Shown here one piece after another: positions 8,687 through 15,963 of a DNA stretch of 21,658 bases; position 1 is the stretch's first letter, and the number at the start of each line of letters is the position of its first letter. Made by a program: the position numbers and the translations under genes. The notes below the pieces were generated by a model. The model worked only from the letters and a program-made list of their open reading frames with translations. It was not told where the DNA came from and did no database searches. The stretch spans positions 1-21,658 of the forward strand of contig DAOSBX010000049.1 in NCBI GenBank assembly GCA_035361075.1, written 5' to 3'. This DNA is from Candidatus Hydrogenedens sp. Lineage in GTDB: Bacteria > Hydrogenedentota > Hydrogenedentia > Hydrogenedentales > Hydrogenedentaceae.

Positions 8687-9664
8687 ATGAAGAAAGGTTT
8701 TACTCTCATCGAACTACTTGTTGTCATCGCTATCATCGGTATTCTTGCTGCAATTCTTTTGCCTGCATTGGCAAGAGCCCGAGAAGCAGCAAGACGCTCA
8801 AGTTGTCAAAACAATCTTAAACAGTGGGGTATTGTTATGAAAATGTATGCGAACGAAACCAAAGGAGAAAGGTTCCCTCGAATCTTGGTTCGCAATGGAG
8901 CAGACCCTATATTTAGAGATTGTGATTCTGCTGACCCTACATTGGGACCGTACCATACCAGTTTATTTATAGCAATGGGTCCTGACCCTACTACACTGTA
9001 TCCTGAGTATTGTACAGACCCAGCAATTGTATTTTGTCCTTCTGATGCACAAAGTACTATGAATGATGTTACAAATGATGAAACAGGGGAAATTACATTT
9101 GGGACTTTGTGTAATGATGCCAACTACGGTGCTGGTGCAATTGATGAAAGTTACCTGTATTTAGGTTGGGTATTTGACCGTGCAGAAACGAATCAGACCC
9201 CAATGACACTTCCTGCTATTTCACCCTGGTTAAGCGAGCCTTTAACAGGACCTGCACAATTGGTCCAATTCATAACAAATACAGTTATACCACTTTTAGC
9301 AACACCCGCTAACTGGGCAAATTATATAGATAAAGATGTGAATGTTGACCCTGGTAATGGGAATGGTGGAGGGTCAGTGATTTATCGTCTTCGTGAAGGG
9401 ATAGAACGGTTCTTGATTACCGATATTAATAATCCTTCTGCCTCAGCACAAGCACAGAGTTCTGTGTGGATTATGTTTGACCATGTTGCCACATCACCCG
9501 AAGGATTCAATCATATCCCTGGTGGTTCCAATGTGCTATATATGGATGGACATGTTGAGTTTGTTCGCTATATTGCAGAAGACCCTGCCAATCCAACAGG
9601 AGCCAGTAAGGCACCTGTCAATCCAGCAATTGCTCAAGTTGTAGGGCTTGTCTATCGTTGGTAG
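8687..9664 (+). CDS. Type II pseudopilin with H-(X)n-DG C-terminal motif (DUF1559-like)
   Basis: This 325-residue protein opens with a class III prepilin leader: MKKG-F with cleavage between G4 and F5, the conserved E9, and a hydrophobic helix to about residue 26. A processed 'ARAREAARRSSCQNNLKQ' segment follows, as in the abundant pseudopilins of planctomycetes, Lentisphaerae and Hydrogenedentota. Near the C-terminus H276 is followed by 'GGSNVLYMDGHVEF', the processing-associated H-X9-DG signature, here with ten rather than nine residues between H and DG. Such proteins are inserted in the inner membrane, cleaved by prepilin peptidase (not encoded here) and are thought to build pseudopilus-like structures or act as small surface proteins. 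It is a single-gene unit with its own promoter and AGGAG site (8674-8678). The middle section is rich in Asp and Pro and has no recognised domain. Confidence 0.92.
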   Translation: MKKGFTLIELLVVIAIIGILAAILLPALARAREAARRSSCQNNLKQWGIVMKMYANETKGERFPRILVRNGADPIFRDCDSADPTLGPYHTSLFIAMGPDPTTLYPEYCTDPAIVFCPSDAQSTMNDVTNDETGEITFGTLCNDANYGAGAIDESYLYLGWVFDRAETNQTPMTLPAISPWLSEPLTGPAQLVQFITNTVIPLLATPANWANYIDKDVNVDPGNGNGGGSVIYRLREGIERFLITDINNPSASAQAQSSVWIMFDHVATSPEGFNHIPGGSNVLYMDGHVEFVRYIAEDPANPTGASKAPVNPAIAQVVGLVYRW

Positions 9665-9673
9665 GTATTCGAG

Positions 9674-9699
9674 ACCTCTGACCAAGAGACCGTAGAGGT
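9674..9699 (+). repeat. Inverted repeat after the pseudopilin gene
   Basis: ACCTCT (9674-9679) and AGAGGT (9694-9699) form a 6 bp stem with a 14 nt loop, beginning 10 nt after the pseudopilin stop codon. It is flanked by two copies of GGTATTCG. No T-run follows directly, so it is not a classical intrinsic terminator, although its position suggests a role at the transcript end. Confidence 0.4.
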
Positions 9700-9764
9700 A
9701 TTCGTATATATTATCCATGTTTTTATGAAACAAAACATTAATTAAAGTCGAAACTCCCATAGGG

Positions 9765-9812
9765 GCGGACCCATGCATCTAACAATGCAAGGGTCTGTGA
9801 TATAACGTCCGC
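9765..9812 (+). repeat. Nested stem-loop (possible structured RNA or mobile palindrome)
   Basis: The outer arms GCGGA (9765-9769) and TCCGC (9808-9812) enclose an inner hairpin: CCC-A-TGCA (9770-9777) pairs with TGCA-A-GGG (9786-9793) across an 8 nt loop with one A-A mismatch. A 14 nt unpaired stretch remains on the right side between inner and outer stems. The GC-rich arms stand out from the AT-rich surroundings. Confidence 0.4.
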
Positions 9813-9863
9813 ATCTTTGCTCCCAAGTGAAGTAATTATAGTTTCAACAGATGAAAATGAATT

Positions 9864-9948
9864 AACCACAGAGGACACGGAGATGAGCGGATGGAATGAT
9901 AAGAATCGGTTCTGTGGTTCTCTGTGGTTCTCTGTGCACTCTGTGGTT
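9864..9948. repeat. AACCACAGAG-type repeat cluster, inverted and tandem
   Basis: AACCACAGAG occurs at 9864-9873, and its reverse complement CTCTGTGGTT at 9920-9929 and 9939-9948, with near copies at 9910-9919 (one mismatch) and 9930-9937 (partial). The right part is a tandem array with a 10 bp period, while left and right together form an inverted repeat. Arms extend further with imperfect pairing: 'GACACGGAGA' on the left against 'TCTCTGTGC' on the right. Similar CCACAGAG-rich elements occur dispersed in several bacterial genomes; their function is not established. Confidence 0.6.
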
Positions 9949-10075
9949 GAATGTTCTTTGCCTTATGTAATTGCGAAGTAAAAACACAGGAAGGGGTGTC
10001 TACATAATGTAATGATGTGGCGGGGTGGAATTGCTCACGAAGGGATAGATTGGATGTTAATGGTTATTTTTTTAG

Positions 10076-10093
10076 GGGAGCAGGGATGCTCCC
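10076..10093. repeat. REP-like palindrome
   Basis: GGGAGCA (10076-10082), a GGGA loop and TGCTCCC (10087-10093) form a perfect 7 bp GC-rich stem. On the minus strand the stem is preceded by GTAGT and so reads GTGGGAGC..., recalling the GTAG/GTGG head of REP elements. No T-run follows on either strand (the flanking run reads as A on the minus strand and precedes the stem on the plus strand), so a terminator is unlikely. Confidence 0.45.
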
Positions 10094-10171
10094 ACTACTA
10101 TCTTTCGGGGAGGATTAACTGTGGAGGAAATGGAGATATAAAGAGAAAGGGGTAGAGGTAGGAAAATAGGA

Positions 10172-11287
10172 TTAGTTGTTTGATGGGGAGAAGACGAGTT
10201 TGATAATTTCTTCAGCAATGGTTTCGGAGGCAAGGGGTCGGGCTAACTTTTTTGCAGAATTGGACATGTTTTCGAGTAAAGTGGGGTCGTTTAGGATTTT
10301 ACGGATACGGGGGAGTAATGAATCTGCGGAACAATCTTTGTCTAAGATTACTTCTCCTGCACCTGCATTTTCAATAGATCGTGCATTATGTTCTTGATGG
10401 TTGTCTGTGGCGTAAGGAAATGGGATAAGAATAGATGGTTTAGCTAATACTGTAATTTCTGCTAATGTAGAAGCACCAGAACGAGCCACGAGTAGGTCTG
10501 AAGCAGACATCAGGTCTGCCATGTCTTCATAAAATGGATACATTTTCAATGGGACTTTTGATTGAGATGCATGGTTTTTATATTTATCATAATCGTTGTG
10601 TCCTGTTATCCAGATAATTTGAAATTCGTTTGGCTCTAATTTGTTTAACATGTCGGAAACAGCAAGATTGATTGTATGTGCCCCTTGACTTCCTCCCATT
10701 ACAAGGATAGTTTTTTGTTGGGGATTGAAACCTAATTGGGTGCAAATTTCTTCTCTTGAGGGTGGGGTTATAAAGGCGTGTCTCACAGGATTCCCTGTAA
10801 TAATAAATTTTTTGGGGTCATATATTTCTTCGGGAAGGTTTTCAACAAGGGGGAAACTCAGGAATACTTTTTTTGCTTTTTTTGCAAGGATACGATTTGC
10901 CATTCCTAATCGGGAATTTTGTTCGTGTAGAACTGTGGGGATGTTTAAAATCTGGGCACACCATAAAATTGGGAAGGAGACATAACCTCCGACGCCGATT
11001 ACAATCTGAGGCTGGAAACGGAGTAATATCTGAAAGGAACGAATTATTGAAATGGCTAATAAGGAAGCGGTTATTCCCTGCGAAATGCTTATTTTTCGGG
11101 GCCAACCACGAATAGGGACACTTCGGAAAGGGATTCCTCTTTGCTGGCATACCTTTTCTTCAAGATTTCCTTTCTTACCGACCCATTGCACAAGTAACTG
11201 ATGGTCTCGCCGTTGTAATTCTTCCAGTATAGAGAGGGCAGGGAAAATATGCCCTCCTGTTCCACCACCTGTAATGATAACTTTCAT
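10172..11287 (-). CDS. murG: MurG, undecaprenyl-PP-MurNAc-pentapeptide-UDPGlcNAc GlcNAc transferase
   Basis: This 371-residue GT-B glycosyltransferase adds GlcNAc from UDP-GlcNAc to lipid I, making lipid II at the cytoplasmic face of the inner membrane for peptidoglycan synthesis. Diagnostic motifs are all present: the N-terminal 'GGGTGGHIFPAL' loop (7-18), 'GVGGYVSFP' (98-106), 'HEQN' (121-124), 'GGSQGAH' (198-204), and the donor-binding 'ARSGASTLAEI' (268-278) followed by 'IPFPYATDNHQEHNA' (288-302). Length is normal for the family. An AGAGG site about 6 nt upstream supports the ATG at 11287. The gene is not in a division/cell-wall cluster here: it lies at the end of a minus-strand row, 71 bp downstream of the GH172-like gene and without visible mur or fts neighbours. 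Confidence 0.97.
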   Translation of the reverse strand: MKVIITGGGTGGHIFPALSILEELQRRDHQLLVQWVGKKGNLEEKVCQQRGIPFRSVPIRGWPRKISISQGITASLLAISIIRSFQILLRFQPQIVIGVGGYVSFPILWCAQILNIPTVLHEQNSRLGMANRILAKKAKKVFLSFPLVENLPEEIYDPKKFIITGNPVRHAFITPPSREEICTQLGFNPQQKTILVMGGSQGAHTINLAVSDMLNKLEPNEFQIIWITGHNDYDKYKNHASQSKVPLKMYPFYEDMADLMSASDLLVARSGASTLAEITVLAKPSILIPFPYATDNHQEHNARSIENAGAGEVILDKDCSADSLLPRIRKILNDPTLLENMSNSAKKLARPLASETIAEEIIKLVFSPSNN

Positions 11288-11358
11288 GTGAAACCTCTAA
11301 ATCCTAAATAATTTTGTTTATACAATTGTTTTTTACTTGGTTCTATAATATGTTATGT

Positions 11359-12927
11359 TTATTGTCCTGTTTTTTGTTCCTGTGGAAAGGCATTTGGGTC
11401 TAATTCTTTCAGGACACTACGATAACCTTCCATATCTTCAAGACGGAGTAGTAGAAGGTTTGCGATACCCAGTCCATACGTTTTGGGAACCATTGTTCGG
11501 GTATGTTTGGGAGTTTGTTCTATTCCTTCAAAGCGAAGGGTATGTATCCCTTCGGAAAGTTCGTGGATGTCTAAATAAACGGGTGCAATATCATAACCAG
11601 GGGCAGAAAAATCAATGGGTGCCCCAAAAGGTTTTCCGTCCATGTATGGTTGGAATACTCCACTGAAGATGGAGAAAATCATGTAAGAGTCAATGCGGTA
11701 GGTGCCTTTTTGTGTAATTTCGAAATCAAATTCAATGCTTGATTTTGGAGTAAGTGGAATATATAAAAGGAAGTATTCTGTTGGCACAGTTAGTATGGCA
11801 GGGTCAGCACGATATACCAGTGTGTCAAATTTAAGTGTTTTATAGGGGGGAATTCGTTTATCTGCGGTGGGGATGGGTTCGTCCCATGTTGTTGGGGTTG
11901 TTTGATACCAGAAGGCTACGGAACTTACCCAGTCTTTTCGTTCTTTGAAACCTGCGAGGTCCATTTTCGTTATGGGAGCCTTTTCGTTCATGATGCTACC
12001 TTTATGTTCAATAACAACTTTCAAACTTTTTTCGAAATGAACAGGGTCAGGAATATGCCAGCGATATATGCTTACACGGTCTCCTGCAAATACCCCTTCA
12101 TACATAGGGACACCGTAGTAAGGGGCATAGAATTCGCGGAACCCCCATGCATCGTTGAAATAATCTTCTGTTCCTGTGCCTTTTAATTGGGGCGTCTCTG
12201 CTCCGTCAATATAGAAAAAGTCGTCTCCTTCTCCAAACCAGCCTGTTTCCATTTGTAGGGCGGAATAAACGGTGCCTACATAGTGCCCTTTTCCTTGAGT
12301 TTCGAGAAGGGTGTAATTTCCGGATTGTGCTGGATATTCCTGGCGATAGCGGGCATGGAAATAAGGGGTATCAGGTGTCCATTCATTAAGTTTTTTCCAA
12401 TCCAGGTAATAATAAAATGAACCTACACGGATATCGGACTCATTTGTAACAGTTACTTTGATATGCTTTTGGAAGGGCATAGGCCAGAAACAAACTCGAG
12501 CACGACCTCGTGAGGTGTTTACGACAGGTTGGGATATGAATTCTTTATGTCCTGCCAGTCCTAATCCAAAGAAATCTCCAATGGGTGCCTCGACGCTGGG
12601 TTTTTCTAATCCATCATAATAAATACGCAATACAATGCTACGCGGATAGAATGGATTTTCTGTAGCGATGGTATTCCAGAAATGGGTAATCATTCCAGGA
12701 CCATCCTCATCCATCAGTATAAGGGTCTGATTTGGTTCGATAGGACGAGCATCTCCATTTTTTTCGATGTCTTCTGCGGAACTGCTGTTTCGCATGCTTT
12801 GTCCAGCAAGGGGTTTTAGGAGACTTTCAAATGAAGTGTCCCCGAACGTATTATTCCCTACAAAAAGAAAGGCTACGATAATAGGGAATAATAATGAGAG
12901 AAGATGAGCATTTTTACTAAGTTTCAT
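11359..12927 (-). CDS. Secreted DUF2961 / GH172 family protein
   Basis: This 522-residue protein has a signal peptide (KLSK, hydrophobic core ~8-23, cleavage near residue 29). The body matches DUF2961, now classed as GH172, whose characterised members act on alpha-D-fructofuranose or D-arabinofuranose linkages. Visible family marks are 'DGPGMITHFWNT' (75-86), 'GDFFG' (117-121), 'GWFGEGDDFFYIDG' (229-242), the hallmark 'GTGTEDYF' (250-257) and 'YRWHIPDPVHF' (288-298). E254 in the hallmark and E277 are plausible catalytic acids by analogy. A jelly-roll C-terminal half completes the protein. The substrate cannot be read from the sequence. The gene starts 44 bp after pepF and precedes murG by 71 bp, all on the minus strand; cotranscription is possible but functionally unexplained. 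Confidence 0.88.
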   Translation of the reverse strand: MKLSKNAHLLSLLFPIIVAFLFVGNNTFGDTSFESLLKPLAGQSMRNSSSAEDIEKNGDARPIEPNQTLILMDEDGPGMITHFWNTIATENPFYPRSIVLRIYYDGLEKPSVEAPIGDFFGLGLAGHKEFISQPVVNTSRGRARVCFWPMPFQKHIKVTVTNESDIRVGSFYYYLDWKKLNEWTPDTPYFHARYRQEYPAQSGNYTLLETQGKGHYVGTVYSALQMETGWFGEGDDFFYIDGAETPQLKGTGTEDYFNDAWGFREFYAPYYGVPMYEGVFAGDRVSIYRWHIPDPVHFEKSLKVVIEHKGSIMNEKAPITKMDLAGFKERKDWVSSVAFWYQTTPTTWDEPIPTADKRIPPYKTLKFDTLVYRADPAILTVPTEYFLLYIPLTPKSSIEFDFEITQKGTYRIDSYMIFSIFSGVFQPYMDGKPFGAPIDFSAPGYDIAPVYLDIHELSEGIHTLRFEGIEQTPKHTRTMVPKTYGLGIANLLLLRLEDMEGYRSVLKELDPNAFPQEQKTGQ

Positions 12928-12971
12928 AATCTACCCTTTACATTAAAGTTACATTTTCATTTGCCTTTTAA

Positions 12972-14789
12972 TTATTTTATCAAAAGTTCCCTGAGTTGGG
13001 ATACTCTTTCAGCAAGATGATTCATAGCGGTCTGAATAGGTTCTGGAGTAGATAAGTCAACGCCAGCGGATTTAAGTTGTTCAAGGGGATATTTGGAGCC
13101 ACCCATGCTCAAAAAATTTAGATAATTTTTCTGTGCTTTTTTGTCTCCTTCAATTAATTTTTTTGCAATTGCAATGGCGGAGGATATACCTGTGGCATAT
13201 TTATACACATAGAAAGCATGGTAAAAATGAGGAATGCGGAGGCATTCTAATTCCAGTTGAGGGTCAATTGTTAGTGCTTCGCCGAAATAAATATTAAGTA
13301 GGTTTCGATATTCGTTGCGGAGGACATCCAGTGTTAAGGGCTGTCCTTGTTCTGCAAGGGTATGGATTTGTAATTCGAACTCTGCAAACATGGTTTGTCG
13401 AATTAATGTTGTGCGAATTTCATCAATTTCACGGCATATCAAACGGATACGGTCTTCTTTTGAAGGTAATTTCTGGAGGTAATAATGGACAAGGAGTTGT
13501 TCGTTGACTGTGGAAGCCACTTCCGCAACAAAAATGGTGTAGTGACTGTAATGGAATGGCTGTTTCTTATCGCTGAGATAACTATGCATAGAATGTCCTG
13601 CTTCATGGGCTAATGTGAAGACAGAGTCTTCCAGTTCATCTTTATAATTCATCAGGATATATGGCGGACAACGATAACAGCCCCAAGAAAAGGCACCACT
13701 TCGTTTTCCTTTGTTTTCATATCGGTCTACCCAGCGTTTTTTAAGCAGACCTTGTTCCAGCGTTTGAGTATATTCTTTCCCTAAAGGTGCCAATGCTGAG
13801 GTTATATCTTTAACAGCCTCTTCATATTTTCGTTTTCTCTGCTTTGTATCAATGAGAGGAACAAATAGGTCATAAGCATGAATATCTTTTATTCCCAACA
13901 CGTGTTTTCTTAATTGGAGATAGTCAACCAGTGGTGCAATGTTTTTTTTCACGGCGTTTAGCAGGTTATGATAAACGGGGGGGGGGATATTTTCCTCGAA
14001 AAGGGCACTTTCTAAAACCGACTTGTATTTTCTTGCTCGTGCATGGAATACATCTTCTAAGACAGATGCGGACAAAGAGGCGGACATTGTGTTTGCATGC
14101 TCTTCATACGCTTTATAGTATTGGAAAAATGCCTTTTTACGTAGGTTTCGATTCTTACTTTCTAAAAGGATGCGAAAATTTCCATGAGTTAATTCAAGTT
14201 TGTTCCCTTTATCATCTGTAATTGTTCCGAACTTCAGGTCCGCATCATTCAATTGCTCAAAAATCTTCCCTGCTCCACCTGCACTTTCTGTATGTAATGC
14301 AAGAAGATACTCCTCTTTTTCTGAAAGGACATGAGGTTTAAATCTTCTTAGATTTTCTAATGAGAAGCGATATTTTTTCAATTCTTTACTTGTTAGAAAT
14401 TCTTGAAATTTCTTATCGGGTATAGACTGAATTTCAGGTGCAATATAACTAACCGCTTGAGCCAATAGCATGCTTAGATATTGAACACGTCCAGCAAGGG
14501 CTAAATATTTCGTATTGGTTATGTCTTCACACGCTTTCAGGTTTGCGTATACACTTAACTTTTCGAGTATCTGACCTGTTTTACTTTCGAGTTCAAGGCA
14601 TGAAAAAAGTATCTCGGGAGATTGTGCAAGTTTTTTGCGGAATTGTGAGAATTTTGGTATTTCCTTTTCTAAGTTTTTATATGTCTTTTCCCATGCATCA
14701 TCATTTGGGAAAACTGGGGATAAATCCCATGTAAAGTCAACGGGGACATCGGAACGAAGAGGAAGTTTTTTTATTTTTGAACAAGGCAT
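12972..14789 (-). CDS. pepF: Oligoendopeptidase F-type M3 metallopeptidase
   Basis: This 605-residue cytoplasmic zinc peptidase degrades short peptides. The gluzincin motif H395-E-A-G-H399 is intact, followed by 'FVAEVASTVNE' (420-430) with E423 as the probable third zinc ligand. The N-terminal helical region ('TWDLSPVFPNDDAWE', 20-34) is typical of PepF, and the length is normal. There is no signal peptide. AAGGAG about 7 nt before the ATG at 14789 supports the start. An uninterrupted run of ten C on the coding strand (ten G at 13977-13986) encodes part of 'NIPPPVYH' (267-274), and eight A lie nearby (T-run 13942-13949); both keep the frame open. The gene sits between the methyltransferase gene and the GH172-like gene. 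Confidence 0.95.
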   Translation of the reverse strand: MPCSKIKKLPLRSDVPVDFTWDLSPVFPNDDAWEKTYKNLEKEIPKFSQFRKKLAQSPEILFSCLELESKTGQILEKLSVYANLKACEDITNTKYLALAGRVQYLSMLLAQAVSYIAPEIQSIPDKKFQEFLTSKELKKYRFSLENLRRFKPHVLSEKEEYLLALHTESAGGAGKIFEQLNDADLKFGTITDDKGNKLELTHGNFRILLESKNRNLRKKAFFQYYKAYEEHANTMSASLSASVLEDVFHARARKYKSVLESALFEENIPPPVYHNLLNAVKKNIAPLVDYLQLRKHVLGIKDIHAYDLFVPLIDTKQRKRKYEEAVKDITSALAPLGKEYTQTLEQGLLKKRWVDRYENKGKRSGAFSWGCYRCPPYILMNYKDELEDSVFTLAHEAGHSMHSYLSDKKQPFHYSHYTIFVAEVASTVNEQLLVHYYLQKLPSKEDRIRLICREIDEIRTTLIRQTMFAEFELQIHTLAEQGQPLTLDVLRNEYRNLLNIYFGEALTIDPQLELECLRIPHFYHAFYVYKYATGISSAIAIAKKLIEGDKKAQKNYLNFLSMGGSKYPLEQLKSAGVDLSTPEPIQTAMNHLAERVSQLRELLIK

Positions 14790-14976
14790 AAAAATCTCCT
14801 TAATACTCGCACTACGTTATAGTTAAAAGAAGGAAATAATAGATATATGATAGGTAATGAAAGGGATAAAAAACAAAACTAATGTATAACTGAAAAAGAA
14901 TTGATTCTTTGCCTTTCCCTTTTCTTTTCGAAATTTAATCCTGTTATTGTGTATGAACCTCCACTTCCTCCCTCTT

Positions 14977-15882
14977 TCATGTAAACACCTCAAATAAATC
15001 GGGATTTGATTTTTTATATTTTATGAATGCATCTAACCGTTTAATTGACAAATTTACATATTCCTCTTCTAATTCACAGCCGACAAAAAAGCGATTTAAT
15101 TTAATTGCGGATATACCTGTAGTGGAACTTCCTGCAAATGGGTCAAAAACAAGGTCACCTTCTAATGTACTGGCTAATATAATTCTTTCCAGGAGCTGTA
15201 GGGGTTTCTGTGTAGGATGTTTGCCATATTCCTTTTCATTCCCGTTCGGTGCGGGAATGGTCCATACTGTTTTCATCTGTTTTCCTTCGTTTAATTCTCT
15301 TACTTTTTTATAATTAAAACAGTGTTTCGTCTTTTGATTTTTTCCCGCCCAGATAATTGTTTCGGTAGAATGGGTAAAATACCTACACGAAAGGTTTGGT
15401 GGTGGATTGGGTTTTTCCCATGTAATATCATTCAGTATTTTCATTCCTAATTGTTGCATAGCAAAACCTACTGAATATATTACATGGTTTGTTCCTGATA
15501 CCCATATTGTTCCATTCGGTTTCAACAACCGCTGGCATAAAGAAAGCCATGTAAGATTAAACTCATGAACTTTATTTATATCTATTGACTTATCCCACTT
15601 TCCTTTATCTACTGTTACCATCTTCCCTGCATGACAGGTAATACCTCCATCAGAAAGGAAATAAGGTGGGTCTGCAAAAATCATATCAAAAATACCTTGA
15701 GGATAGTTATCTAACAGCGATTTCATAAAATCAATACAATCTGTCTGATACAATAAAACGCCCATTTCATTGTTGTAATATACACACTTATTTTTTGGAA
15801 AGATGTATTTTTTGAGTTCCATTTTATTCGCTCGATAAATTGATGCTCTGACTAAACAATCTTTAGGTGTAATCCTATACAT
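14977..15882 (-). CDS. DpnA/M.DpnIIB-like beta-class DNA adenine-N6 methyltransferase
   Basis: Catalytic motif IV 'ADPPYFLSDGG' (70-80) precedes the AdoMet-binding motif I 'FDPFAGSSTTG' (246-256), the beta-class order. Between them are 'SGKMV..DKG.WDK'-type residues (86-98, here A-G-K-M-V), 'NLSCRYFTHSTETIIWA' (163-179) and 'KHPTQKP' (221-227). This set closely matches DpnA (second methylase of the DpnII system), which methylates adenine in GATC and also acts on single-stranded DNA. GATC specificity here is inferred. The ATG at 15882 has no clear ribosome site; the conserved part begins near residue 42, and ATG at 15822 (MELKK) is an alternative start. No restriction endonuclease or second methyltransferase is adjacent, so it may be solitary or part of a broken system. 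Confidence 0.93.
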   Translation of the reverse strand: MYRITPKDCLVRASIYRANKMELKKYIFPKNKCVYYNNEMGVLLYQTDCIDFMKSLLDNYPQGIFDMIFADPPYFLSDGGITCHAGKMVTVDKGKWDKSIDINKVHEFNLTWLSLCQRLLKPNGTIWVSGTNHVIYSVGFAMQQLGMKILNDITWEKPNPPPNLSCRYFTHSTETIIWAGKNQKTKHCFNYKKVRELNEGKQMKTVWTIPAPNGNEKEYGKHPTQKPLQLLERIILASTLEGDLVFDPFAGSSTTGISAIKLNRFFVGCELEEEYVNLSIKRLDAFIKYKKSNPDLFEVFT

Positions 15883-15963
15883 TTTATCACGGGCAAGACA
15901 CTAAAATATAGTTTTCAAATACGTAAGTTAATAATACTGTCGATTGGAATAATGCAAATATGA

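Larger units (their letters stand above)
9665..10171. other. Repeat-rich non-coding region
   Basis: About 507 bp lies between the pseudopilin stop and the murG stop, with no credible gene on either strand. It contains four separate structured elements, listed individually: an inverted repeat right after the pseudopilin gene, a nested stem-loop at 9765-9812, a cluster of AACCACAGAG-type repeats at 9864-9948, and a palindrome at 10076-10093. Density of such elements is much higher than elsewhere in the window. Confidence 0.7.

Noticed and set aside
11355..11666. Plus-strand ORF of 103 codons opposite the GH172-like gene
   Set aside because: Shadow of a conserved gene on the other strand; no ribosome site and no family resemblance.
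14895..14910. Hairpin AAAGAA-TTGA-TTCTTT downstream of the methyltransferase gene
   Set aside because: Only six weak base pairs and about 66 nt beyond the stop codon; the short T-run is part of a generally T/A-rich tract.
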